Assembly: GCA_013398015.1 (NCBI GenBank)
Contig: VZRR01010896.1
Location: forward strand, 12,234-76,233
DNA: 64,000 bases
Source of the DNA: Oreocharis arfaki
Lineage: Eukaryota; Chordata; Aves; Passeriformes; Paramythiidae
Reading direction: 5' to 3'
Under the pieces are notes generated by a model. It did not search any database. It was not told the origin of the DNA and saw only the letters and a list, made by a program, of their open reading frames with translations. How positions within the stretch are numbered: the stretch's first letter is position 1; every line of letters starts with the position of its first letter. This document shows, piece by piece, positions 50,521-62,896 of the stretch. The translations under genes and the position numbers were made by a program.

Positions 50521-53500
50521 TGGGTATTAATGAGTCCATGTTTTCATCAAGTTGTCTTCTTCAGGTCTGCATGAGATTCCTCATACGCTGCCTGAAGTCG
50601 CCTCTGACCCATCAGTTCTTTCCCCTTCTGCAACCTCATGCTTTTTAATGCCCTTTTGTTTGAAAGGAAGTCACCAGGAGCAGTGGATCATAACCTGTGT
50701 TTTAGCTGAACGTTGGTTGAGAAAATTGCCATCTTTGTTCATTTGGGGCATTTGGGCTTTTTTAGTCACAGAACACTTCGCAGAGGACCTGACTAAATTC
50801 AAAACAATTAAATGAACCATATTTTTGTTCTTAAAGGGAAGTCTGTCCCTACCTGTCAGCTCTGAGTTTGCCAAATCATTGTCATCATTGGACACGCAGG
50901 TGACACTGGAGAGAAAGGATAAACCCTAAGAGGTAAAGCATGTTGGTTGGAACATTGACGACAGATATGCTGTGCAGATTTGTGAGAGGTGGAGGCATTG
51001 ATGTCAGGACAATGGAGAACATTAATGGCACCTTAGAGCAATGATTTACTGCTCTCCAGTTCTTTCCATGGTATTCAGCTTTACTATTATAAGTGAAGAA
51101 GTTATTTTAAAGCAGGGGAAAATTGAACAAGAAAATAGAAACGTTGCATGCAACTTGAGGTCCCAATTTTTTTAATGTGATCTGCAGCTTGAAGCCCCTT
51201 TCACATGTTCCTCAGAAACCACACTGCTATGAATGGTGATGCTCATTTTTCAGCTGGAGCAGGCCACATATCCTGAAGTGTCTGTGGAAGAGTCTTGGAC
51301 AGTATAATCCTTCCCCATCAAAAGACTAGGCACATGTCTTCTGTGGCCAAAATGCAGGCTCTCACATCTCATACTAGATGTGCTTTTGGTCCTGTGAAGG
51401 AAATGTGTAACAGCTTGCTGTCCTCTAACCAAAGCATGCCAAACATATGGGGGAGGAATATTTTTGGACCTGTAAGATGTGTGGTAGTGGAGTCACTGTG
51501 GAGGAAGAAGGGAGAGAACTGCACAGAAGGGGTGATTGGAACAGGTCCTTCCTGGTTCACTCCTTACTCCCCTGTAGGGGAAGAGAGGGGAGGGCTTCAA
51601 GGCTGGTGCCCTCTGATGTCTTGAACCGGGCTTTTAGAGGAGATTCCCCTTTGATGTGCTTTGCCTGCAATTCAGCAACCATACTCATATTAGTATGGCT
51701 TCACTGAAACCTCTGCTTTTAAGACAGCTTTAGAGGTGTCTGATGTTGCTGTGGTCTGAAGGCACCCATTAATTTTTATCATAAGTAATGCTTTAAAAGA
51801 ATGGTTGAGACATTTTGTTATGAATCTGTAGCAAAATAGGTGCTGCCATTTTGGCAGCAGCCTTTTGTGCACTAGTTTGGGGGAATCTGTCATCTTGCTA
51901 CAGTTCTGGGCCTTGAAACTGTAAAGAATGACACAGCTAGTGATCTGCAATAAAATTCAGGTCGGTCTTTCCTTCTTTAGAGAAATTATTTATAAATGTC
52001 CTTGTTGCCAGGCACTTCATAACTATATAAGTGGGAGAACCTCTTAGTGATATACCTTAATAGCAGAATTAATGATGTTTGAACTTAAGTCTGTTTGTTG
52101 AGACTTCATTAGCTTTCAGCTGAGAAAGCAAGTGGGGGGAAATGCACTCCAAACACATGAGTTGTGCACTGGGGCACACCTGGAGACAAGTAGCCAGCTA
52201 AGGCCCCTGTAGCACTGCTTTCTCACTATTAAACTCCTGTTGTTTCTTTCATGGGTTACATCTCTTGTGGGTTCCTTTCACCTTTTAGTTTATGTCTGTG
52301 CTGGATATCTTTTGTTGTTTTAAATTCTTCATGTGTGTGATTACCATCAGAAAAGTGTTTATTTGTGTGTATATGTACACCTTTTTTTTCAGGTTTCTGT
52401 AATGTGTTTTCATGACTGAGCATCAAACACATGAGCTATTTTTACACAGTGATGAGTCCTTAGATAATCCTGTTTAGGTTTTGCTTTGATTTTGGTTTCA
52501 AACTGTCTGAAATGGAACTGCTTGGAAGCCTGCTAACCATTACACTGTGTTGATGATGAAGGGTAGTCCCTACATTAAACTTCTTAATGCCCTGCAGCAG
52601 ACTTTTTCAGTTTTTTAGAACAAGAGGATCTTCTTATAATCATAAGTGTGGAATTCAGTGCTGTGTATTACAGTACTGGATTTTATTTGCAGAAGAGCCC
52701 CCTTTTAATAAGAGTGAATTCCTAGTGCTAAGAGGCAAAAATCATGTTTTACTGTTTTTACTACTTGGCACGTCCTCAGACAATTTGTTTGTTGTGCTGG
52801 ATCATCACGGGGTCTGTTAGATCATCTAATTGAAAAAAAAAGGGAGTTTGTAGTCCTGGAACATCTCCAGAAGTTGTTTGTTCCACAGCCAAGTCCCTCC
52901 TATGCTCGAACTCTTGAGGTCATCTCCATAAGTCATGTTTATTATGTTTAATTTATTTCCCTGTTACACACTTGGAATCTAAAAATTTGTAATGAAATAT
53001 ATGACATAAAGTGCATTTTAAAAATAACAATGTAAATATGTCTCTAAGGTTGGTCACCTGGCTTTCAGCCTTAGGTTGAAGGTTACTCATTCGGTACTTC
53101 AACAGAAACGCACTGATTATCATTGCTTCTGAGATACAGATAACGTGCTGAACAATGGACAAAGTTTTTTAAATAGATATATATTTGTTTGTGGGGGAAA
53201 AAAAAAATCAACGTTTGCTTTTCATGTTTTCACATCTGATTTTTCAGGAACAACATGCTCTGTCTGTTAACATCAGGCCTGCACAGTATATACCTTTGTT
53301 TCTGTTCACAATGTCCTAAGTTCTTTGCTCACCAGCTTTAATCAAGTTTTTCTTGAAAAGTATATTTGAGGGTAGGGTGTGCCTGGTTTTTTTGTTGTTC
53401 GAGTTCATTCAAAACCTAATCTGCAGCTTAAAAGATGCACTGAGAAATGGGGTGGGACTTCAGAATTTTATATAATGATCTGTGAGCAGGAGTTTTTCAG

Positions 53501-53871
53501 GAAACAGGAGTCTTACTGCTTCTTTTGAGAGAGATTTTTATGCCCCATAAATCAGGAAGGAAAGTTTTAAAGGGCTAGTTCATATCTTTATGTAATTACT
53601 TATTCAGTGCAATTTTCTGAAATGTGTGTCATCTGTATCAAAAAGGAAAAGAGACTGCTGCTGACAGCTCCTATAAGCATGGAAAGTTGGAGGAAGGGGG
53701 TTTTAAAGTTTATATTGTTGTTTTATGATGGTTATGAGTTTTCACACAACATTGTGAAATCACCTATATGATTTCCTGCAAAACTGATGCTGCTGGCATT
53801 GATTGTTGCAGTGGATGGCAGGTATTGAAGAGGCCTCAAACAAGAGGGTACAGAAGAGAGTACCGAGCAAA
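50521..53871. other. Intronic sequence, no gene seen
   Basis: No exon was recognised. Overlapping open frames at 51295-51707 (up to 109 codons) have no known motif. Confidence 0.55.
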
Positions 53872-53897
53872 GGGGGATTTGGGGGAGGGGAAGGGGG
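53872..53897 (+). other. G-quadruplex-type motif
   Basis: Four G-runs of 5, 5, 4 and 5 bases are separated by loops of ATTT, A and AA. Runs of at least four G with loops of one to four bases are a strong intramolecular G4 pattern. It would form on the sense (transcript) strand if the intron is transcribed left to right. Confidence 0.75.
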
Positions 53898-55796
53898 AAG
53901 AGAGAAATTTATCAAAAAAGGCATCTGTAAGAATTAGAGAATGTAATCTTTCCTAAAATGATAGGTTAATCCTGAGAAAAGAATTTCTGAAGTAAGGCAG
54001 TCTTTATAGGCCTTGGATCCTACGGCAGTTTCAGGTACATTCATCAGACTTAACAGAAACTCAGCCAGTTAAGGTGAATACTCTCTCCACATTCAGATGG
54101 TTGGGAGTCCATGAAAAAGTTGATGGATTGATTATAATGCTATCTTCAAATGGAGAGGTAACTTCATACCAAGAGACAGAAAATTTTTGTGTGTGTACAT
54201 ACAAAACAATAACATACCTATTACCTTAGGCTTTTAACTACATAATTCTACATGGAGAAGAGGGAAGCACTTATATGCTGCTTGCTCTTCATTTTTATTT
54301 TAAGGGAAATTCAGGCTTACCTCAGTGGTAGGTAAATGCTAATTTTCATTTGTATTGCCATCAGTACATATAAGGCATTTTATTCAAATTGTACTAGCTT
54401 GCAGTTGTGGTAGAATTTAGAGGGGGAGGAATTTAAAAGACAAAAAAATAATGCAAAGAATACTGTATTGTCACAATCCCTGTAATGAACAGATACAGAG
54501 CAGTTTACAGTTGAAGCATTTTTCTTTTTCCATCTTTGTGGAGCATCACTGAAGTTGGGGTTGTTTTCATGAGATGTTGAAGTTATGAATTGCTTGCCCA
54601 TATGGATTTTCTCATTGTTTGAGGTCATTGGGTGGCTTATGGACCAAACTGAACAGCACTGTACTGAAAGAACTATTACTTTTAAGTGAAGAAAAGCATT
54701 AAAATGTATTAGCATTAACTTCTTAAGAAAAAAAGTGGATTCATTAATACCATTAAAAATGATGAATCATCAACAGAGTTGTTAAACTGCATGCAAAAGC
54801 TCTGTCACTTGCTGGTGGCCAGCAAGTTTGACTGGTCACCAGCTCTGCATCTTTACTTTCCAAGTTATTATCACATCACTGAGAATTTTGGCTTACTGCC
54901 ATGCAATGCAGTTGCTCAGCTGTATTTCCTGCTAGTAACCTTTACTTCTATTTCACAGTGATTTCTGGGCACTGATTATTAGATATCTAGATGAACTCAC
55001 CTTGAATCCATTTATAGTCTGTGAAGAGAAATCACAGGGAGGGATTCAACGGAGGGACTGATCAGTTAATAATCTAATATTTTTTGTAATTAGATTTTGA
55101 ATATCTGTGTTAGAATTATTTTAGCTGTGGCATTGCACCCCACATTTGACTTACTCTAAGTATTGATCCTTATTGCTGCAGTCGCTTAAAATTGTTACTG
55201 ATGATGGAGTTTTACATAATGTTCACAGTTTAAACTCTTAGTGGATGTAACATCGTGTCTTTACTGTGCATGATTATAGCAGATTTTTTGTGTGGCCCAT
55301 AGCAGAGGTTTCTCTGCTTGTCATTGATATGTTAACCCTAAAATGTTCAAGTGAACAGATTCCAAGCATAAACGTGGAATATGTGACAAAAATATTTAAA
55401 TCTGGGGTCAGGATTTTCAAGTGCCAGGTAAATAAAAAATTGTAAATTTAAAAAAAAAAATGGTGTAAATTTGGAATAGAGAAAGCTGTAAAAAAAAATT
55501 CATCATTTTCATATTGTATATGGATAATATAGGATTGGTTTGTTTAGTTTATAAGTAATCCAAATGCTTCCAGAGTATTTCTCAGTATAAAGAATGACTT
55601 TGTAAGTCGCCATCATGATTTCAAGAACAAACAGTAAGAACAATCATCTGCTAAGATTTAGTTCTTAAAATCTGATAGTATATTTTTTTTAAAATCCCTT
55701 AATAGTTATGTATTATTTGTATTTTTATGTCTGTCGATATTTTGAATTTTTAAGTGCAGTCTATCCATTCAGTATTTTCCAGGAAGGGACAGAAAA
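53898..55796. other. AT-rich intronic sequence, no gene seen
   Basis: A-runs occur near 55450-55460 and 55490-55498. No gene or transposon was recognised. Confidence 0.55.
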
Positions 55797-55930
55797 GAAT
55801 CATGGAATGGTTTAGGTTGGAAGGGACCTTAAAGACCATCTAGTTCCAACCCCCATGCCAGGGGAGGGACACCTTCCACTAGACCAGGTTGCTCATGGCC
55901 CCATACCCATTCAACAAGTTCAGGGCAACA
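55797..55930 (-). mobile_element. CR1 LINE 3' fragment, minus strand
   Basis: The + strand reads GAATCATGGAATGGTTTAGG, then TTGGAAGGGACCTTAAAGAC, CATCTAGTTCCAACCCCCAT, GACACCTTCCACTAGACCAG and GTTGCTCATGGCCCCATACC. This is the reverse complement of the standard avian CR1 3' terminus. Only about 130 bases of the 3' end remain, so it is strongly 5'-truncated. Confidence 0.92.
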
Positions 55931-58416
55931 ACGTGCCATGAATTGTACATTGCATACTAACACTAATTCAGGATTCCATAAGCAATTGAAATTATTAAGA
56001 AACACAAAATTTGGCAGTACTGGAAGTATTTTGCCACAGCACCAGTTTCTTGTTAATCTTTGGCTGTGTGCTCTGTGCAGTTAACAAAAGACAGCCATTG
56101 GCTTGTGCTACAAATCACATAAAATTTTAGAGATAGTATATGGAAAATATCCAAGTTAAACGGGAAAATTTAGGCACTTGACTCAGTGACACCTTTTTCT
56201 CTTCTCAACTTGCCTTCTTGCAGGGCATACAGAGAAATAACCTGATGGTTCAGAGAGCTGTAAATAGCAGAGAAGGTAACGGGCTGGGGAAGCAGTATGG
56301 TAAAGGCATGAAGGGAGCTTGAGGAGATTCACAGATTAGCAGGAGGCTATTGTTCACTGACACAATAGAAGGAACAGGCTCCAAAAGGTGTGTGGACGCC
56401 TGCCATCTTCTGCCTCCTTTCCCTCCACTGGATGGGACTTCCACAGCAGAAACAGCAGCTCACCATGATAAAGTGGAAGCATAGCGAAAGGAAGCTCTCC
56501 ACACTCCCTTGGTGCTTTCTCTCCCTTTGGACAGTTGCACTGCTTTATGAGCTGGACCAGGCTGGATATTGGTGGTGTTTTCTCCAGTCATGCTCTTACT
56601 AGATCCAGGCTCTTCTGGCAGCTTGAAACTCTTGGGTTTTTTCTCCTGTCTCATTTACACATGGCTTGCAGCTTCTCAAGCCAGAACTCTTAAATTAGGT
56701 GAAACAGTTGAGTTTGGAATATATTAAGTAGTTTTCTCTAGTCATGGGAAAGCTCTCTTGTACTTCTCTGGAAAGCAGCAATATGCCTTTGATTTCTGTT
56801 AGGCAAAAGCAGTGGCCCTGACCCACAGTTCTGGATACAACATTGCCTGCAACAGCCCTTTGCAGCGTTCCTGCTGTAGTAGGAAGCTGCAGCCCTTGTG
56901 CCCAGGATGGCAAGGCAAGCTGTAGTGTGCTGTGTGCTTTGCCTGGTCGTTGCAGGCAACCACAGCGATCTCTGGTCTGATATATCCTGTTTCTTCTAGT
57001 TTCTGATACCAGCCATCCAGTCTTAACCTTCTTCATCCCTCTTCTCTGTACCTCTGCCAAATTGTGTTCATTTCTCTCAAAGGGAGGTGACCAATGTTGA
57101 CGATGTTCTCCACAAATTCCTGTAACATTAATATTTTTCTCTTTATTTGGTATGTTTTGGGCCTCCAGTTTAGTGGGGAGGGGAGGGCATATGCTTGTTT
57201 AGTTTTGACTTGTTTTCATAGTCACTCTGACAGCTCATGGTCATTCTGAGATGAAGTATTTCCAGAAATTAGCTTTCAAAGGGGAGGACTCTATGACACA
57301 TTCAAAAGAGCTGCATCTGAGATGCATATACAACTCGTATTTAGGCATTTGCTATATTTTTCATAGTTTCTGCAGCCTCAATAAAATTATATAAAAATAA
57401 CTACATAGAATAAACTTCTGTCATGCACTCTGTGCCTTCTACAGATATAAACCTTGAATCCTTCTGAATGCACAGCTGTCCATTCCAAAACACACTATAA
57501 TTTGTTGCATGGACCACAAGCATTTGAATGGTAGTGAGGTGTTTTAACATCGCTTAATGTAAATCATTTACGTGTTCAGACAGAGCATCCTTGTATGCTT
57601 CTTCCAAGCTCTCCTCTTTGTATACAGTGTTACACTGGTTTGTATTTCTGATAAATATTTTGCAGGGTTAGCCTTTTTAATAGCTGGTTTTCCCTACAGG
57701 AGCACCCTACGCGGTTTAAAGGTTAAGAACAGATTTGTCAATGAAAATTTATAGTGCTTGATTTTTTTTAAATCAAGTGTTCTCTATTAGTGTCCATATA
57801 AAAGAACTATGTAAAAGAAGACAATAGTCATAATGTATCTAATGATCCTTAAGTGGCAGATTATGATCATATCTTTATTAGTGGTAGTAATTGTGGTGAC
57901 AGTGCTGCTGACAGGTTAAACCATTTCTTACGACAATGGCTTTTGTGTTGTTGCATCGGGATCAGAAATGCAGTTCCTGAAGATTTACATATTGTGAAGA
58001 ATAGGCTGCAAAGACATGGAAGCATAATCTCGTCATTGTGTTTAGTGATGTGGGTGGCAGATTGCTGTAGCTGATTCTGAGCAGGAAGAGTCTGCATATG
58101 GGTAGGTTTAAAGCCCTTTAAATGTTTTAGGATTGGTAGGCAAATTGGTTGACGATGTAAGTGTTATTGTAAGTTGTTAAATATTCCAAGCAGCTATAAG
58201 CTTTTGAAAACCCTCTCAGTGTTTTAAAACATACAGTGCAGTGTCTGAGCAGCTGCATTAGCTGAGATTGCTGGATTAGACTCCTTTTGCACTTGTACTA
58301 TTGCTAACCTCAGATTCTGCTGTGATAGTTCTGCATAGCATTGCACAGCATCATTGGGACATTAAGATTTAAAATTTTAAGGAGGTTGTGAGGCATCAAG
58401 CTAGAGTGGGTCTCCT
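55931..58416. other. Intronic sequence; possible very old CR1 relic near 57030-57115
   Basis: No exon was recognised. The + strand at 57030-57115 (CTCTTCTCTGTACCTCTGCC ... GGAGGTGACCAATGTTGACG ... GTTCTCC) loosely follows the reverse-complement CR1 pattern 'cttctctggac...ctccaatttg...gtggtgcccagaactggacac', but the match is weak. The 121-codon minus-strand frame at 57060-56695 has no known motif. Confidence 0.35.
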
Positions 58417-58468
58417 TAAAAAACAAACAAACCAGAAAACCCCAAACTAAAAAACAACCAAAAACAAG
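58417..58468. repeat. A/C-rich low-complexity tract
   Basis: An A-run then CAAACAAACCAGAAAACCCC and AAAACAACCAAAAACAAGCC words. It is the same class as the tracts at 9025, 29717 and 34231. Confidence 0.85.
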
Positions 58469-60969
58469 CCTACAGTTATGCAGATTGTACAGAAACGTGG
58501 CACCATTGTTGATAAGTCTGAAACTTTAAACCCAGAGAAAATGTTGCCATAGTTTAGGAAATTTTCTCACATTATGCATTTTTATTGTAAAAACAAACCT
58601 TTTCTTTCCCAAAGTATGTGAGAAAATACAGATTCCTCAGTAACTTATTAAACAGCTTGTTCCAAAATGTCTGCAAGCTCTGTGGACTTTTCAACCTTTC
58701 CCCCTTCTCCTTCGTGCACCAATGCTTTTATCACCTTTCACCCCAAGTGAAATGATCCTGTGAGAAATATTTGCTCCAAAGAAACTAATCCATGTTATAC
58801 AAGCAGCCCAGTAGATGCTGGAAAAAAACTTTTGGGTTTTAGTAAAAATAAGATCAGTAAAATCAAATGGGTTTAAATTTCATTAACTCATTCTATCAGA
58901 ATAGCATTTGAGACTAGCTATGAATAAAGTGAATAAGTAAACAGAAGAAAAGGAGAAAAAAGTAGACTTACTTTCCAGGAGATTATCACACTTTGTTTAA
59001 GATTGTTTTTCCCCCTCTGTCACATCGGTATGCAGATGGAATAGTCACCTATATAAGTAATGTATCTGCTTAGTCTTCATATTGACCATTTTCTCTATCC
59101 AGAGAAATAAATAAATTCATGTCATGAAAGCGTGAAGTTTAATTGTAACATAAACCTGATTGTAGAAAGGACCACGTGGGTCAACAAGCCATGTCTCTTC
59201 AATTATGAGCAAGTATGTGAGAGCTATTTAATCCAGAGATCATCTGCTTTGTACAAATATACCATAGAAATACTTATAGGGAACTTAAGAGCTCTATCAC
59301 AAAAGGCCAAGTGGAACATGACTCAACAGGTATTTGTTATAAGCAGATGTATAGCTTGAAAAAAGAGATGCATAAGGAGGAAAGTACTGTGTTGTTGATT
59401 ATTCAGTAAGTTTTGATATTTTATCTGGATTTGCTAGTCATGCCGTCAAGCAAAAGCCGTACTTCTGTGATAAATATTATTGATATAGATCAGGTTGTGA
59501 GTACATGAGGCTACCAACTTATTGGCAACATTATTTCCTGAAGTGAATTTTTAATTATTGTTCTTGTGTGTAATTGCATGTTGGGATCCTCAAAAAGGGT
59601 TAAGAAACAGTTACAGAATTCCTCAGTTCATGCTAGGGTAGTTATATGCAATGATATTCTGTATTTGTAAGAATTTTCTGTTATATACATCAGAATACTA
59701 CTGGCCATGCCGGCGCTCAGAAGAATTAGGGCATAACTTTCTAACCATGTAGAGAATTTCCTTTTTTTTTCCTGGGGTAGTTGAAACTTAGTTTCTCAGG
59801 CAGAGAAGTTAAAACAACTGAGAAGGAACTAAAAAGTATCTCTAAGTTTATATCAAGATAGAGGGGCAATACCAGGAAATCACAGGTCAGATGTGTTTGG
59901 GGTGAATGTAGAGACAATCTAGCCCAGCAGAATGTTGTCTAAAAAACAGGGGTGGAGACAGGCATGCTGTGACTGTCAGTGTCCTGCTCAGAGGTGTGCC
60001 TTGGAGTTAAAGGTGAGGTTAAGGCACATCACATGTATGTTCAGTGTCTCACAAGTTAGTTTTCTTTCCAGTTTTTTTGTTCCTGTCCAAATAGTGAGAT
60101 CATGATAATTGACCTAAATATTTACTATTAAATGCAAAATTTTATATGACATACAAAACCTTTTACAAACTGCAGACAAATGATTTGGCTTTGTTGTTAC
60201 AGCTGTGCAAGGTGTTAGTCAGCATGTTGCAGGGAATCCAGGACATGTCTCCTATATAGATTTTACTCCTTTTTTGAAAGTGGTAACTTCAGCTATAATT
60301 CTAGCTGACTTCTTTATTTATTGATTAATTCACTTCTAAATTAGGGCAATATGAGCATGTTTTGCCTGGCTTTATTTAAATCTGTTTAATCCTGAGGACT
60401 CTCCCGAAAAACTGAATAGAATTAATTTTTCACTGCTATAAAATGAGAATGTATTACTTTGCTCAAGGGGGAGGGGGGAAGTTGGGGAAGTGCCCTTGGA
60501 GTGTCCAGCCAAGTGAAATTCTTCATAAACTGGGATACTGACAGAAAAGTGCCTCCTGTTTTGCCAAAAATGTAACATATCCTATAACTGTCTTGCAAAT
60601 TTCATCGAAAGAAGTGTCCCTTTTGCTTATTGCAAATGCATCCGTGTCATTTTGTTTAACAATGTTATTTCATTGTAATATGTAAGACTATTTAAACCAC
60701 AGGAGGTTATTTAGTCTTTTAAATGCTATTAGGACGTTGCTGGATTTATGTTAGTTTCAATCAGCTGCTTCTGCCTCTGGTACCAACAGATGGACTTGTG
60801 TGGAATGCTGCCATGTGAGTCTCTCTTCATAGATAAAGATTTTCTAGTCAGAAAAGACAAGAATAAACACCGGAATTATTTTACCAATAAGGGTCTAAAG
60901 GGAAACCCTGAGCTGATGGGGATGGCCATAGCAGAAGTTCCCCGTTCCCTCTGCTTTCTTGCAGGACAT
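58469..60969. other. AT-rich intronic sequence, no gene seen
   Basis: No exon, RNA gene or transposon was recognised. A G-rich word (GGGGGAGGGGGGAAGTTGGGG, 60468-60488) has only three runs and was not called a G4. Confidence 0.55.
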
Positions 60970-61041
60970 GGATGAGGGATAACTAGCCTGGATGAGGAAT
61001 GATTAGCTTGGATGTGGAATAACTAGCTTGAATGAAAGAGG
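60970..61041. repeat. 20-base minisatellite, three full units and a partial one
   Basis: The units start at 60970, 60990 and 61010, each of the form GGATGxGGxATxAxTAGCxT, and a degenerate fourth unit starts at 61030 (GAATGAAAGAGG). The spacing is exactly 20 bases with two to four changes per unit. Confidence 0.9.
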
Positions 61042-62862
61042 ATTGTCCTCCTTCTTCAGTGTAATCATACTGCAAATCTGGTTTTCACCTGATGCTTTTC
61101 CACACAGGCTTCCCGAGGAGAATCTGGCTCCTGCTTAGATGTAATCCTGCCCTTCACAAATGTTTTCTCAGGGCTAAAGGCTACCATTGTCATTTCTGTG
61201 GACTGGTGCTTGCAGTTTTTCTATGGAAAACTCTTCTTTGTCCTCAGACTATGATCTTTAGCCCACGGCCTTCTACCACATCACGTCACCTGCTTTCTCC
61301 CTTTTACTCCCTGTGCTGTACAAAGATGGGGTGGGTTGTGGTTTGTGGGAGAGGAGTAGGCACAGGAGAAGTTGGTTTGTCAGGTGAGTTACATGGTGGC
61401 AGCTGCCAAGTAAAGGAGTACGGCTTGGGAATGGGGACAGCAAACTGTGTCAAGGAGCCAAGGAATGACTCAGAGCATTGCCAGGCCCCTCAGCATTGCC
61501 TGACCCTCTTCTGCATCAGTGAATTTGTCCTTAACCCATGGACATGAAGGCAGTTTGGGATCAGGTCCACGGTCACTGTGGAAATGCGTATCTCATCTTT
61601 TTTGGCATCTCTCCAATCCTGCTTCTTAAAACAGATGAGCACCTCTCAAAAAATTTTAATGACTTTTTTGAGGTCATGGGTTTAAACAAAAGGATAAAGG
61701 TTAGTTTGGGTTTTTTTAGCGTGACATTCGCTTCTCTGCAAAGTATATGCTGGTTTTTTCTAAACCCTTATTTAGTATTTTTAATACAGTTAGAGTCATA
61801 ATTTATTTTGGTTCCTGGTTCATGTATCTTATAAAACTCCAAATGTAGCCTTCCAGGGAGTGTCTACTTTTGTGTTAACATTTGACATCTACAGAGAGAG
61901 AAATTTACCAATAATTTATTACTAGAGAGAAAGAATTATTTTTCTTCAATACCTATGCGGTTAAAATTGATTTTTCTCTTTTTTTTCCCCTGAGTTTGAT
62001 GATGAGGTGGAGTGAAAACTCAACCACTAGTGAGTTGCATATCCTGATTTGCAGCAATAGGCTACATGAAAAAGAGAGGTCAGTGAGGAGAAGCAGAGGT
62101 CAGGTCACCAGAGTGTTACCCACCTAGTGCAGTGCCCATACTTGAGGACAGTGTCAGCAGAGAGTTCAGAGATCCCTGTGAAAGTTGAGGAAGGAAGACT
62201 GGCAAGCAGGATGAATCTCTTTACCAGTTGCTTAGGTCTCTCCTATGCTTTTGCTTACCTCCATCTTTCCATTTGCTCTTTTTTTAAAAAACGGTACAAA
62301 GCCACAGTAGAGGCTGTGTATAGGGAAGATGGGCTGCAAACGGTCTGCAGGGTTTCTGTATAGAAACTTTTCTCCACCTTTACCTAGTGTTTCCAAGAAA
62401 AAGCTCCGCATCAGTCCTGCTTAGGATTGGACGGCCAACCAGGTGTCTTGAGCTGCATCTGTAGGAGCTCGCCATTAATTCTTACTGGGGTTTTGTCCCT
62501 CCTTACCCCAAACAGAACAGGCATGAGAAACAAGACTGACTTTGTGCCAGGGGTGGCCACCCAGTGTGGCTTCAGCTGGGTTCTCACTCCTCCTCTATAC
62601 AAGAAAGCAAATACGGCCTCAAGTGAGCGGCTTGTGCTCCCCAACACTCAGCCTGAGGCTCACAAACGATGCATCCTGAGGTTGGAACTCACAGAGGAAA
62701 GCAGGAAATAAAGGTGTCTCCAGTTTCCCTCCAGGAGGGCTTACGTCATATTGCCTGGTTTCACAAGGGGATAACACCAAATTTGAGCACAAAAGTAGAA
62801 GGCGAATGTCATTTTTTGCACACAGATATCCACTCGATGTGTATTTATATTTTTATATATGT
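61042..62862. other. Intronic sequence, no gene seen
   Basis: A 151-codon open frame (61092-61547, +) is present. It lacks any recognised domain and sits in moderately GC-rich sequence; I treat it as chance. Confidence 0.5.
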
Positions 62863-62896
62863 GCATATATATATATGTATGTATGTATGTATACAT
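62863..62896. repeat. (TA)n then (TATG)n microsatellite
   Basis: ATATATATATATA passes into TGTATGTATGTATGTATAC. It is a compound simple repeat, probably variable in length. Confidence 0.9.

Noticed and set aside
57030..57115. Possible CR1 relic on the minus strand
   Set aside because: Similarity to the CR1 pattern is too loose to call as a separate element; mentioned only in the intronic stretch.
60468..60488. G-rich word considered as a G-quadruplex
   Set aside because: Only three separate G-runs of at least three bases are present.
61092..61547. 151-codon + strand open frame
   Set aside because: No known domain, no supporting start or splice context, and a mixed residue composition typical of translated non-coding DNA.
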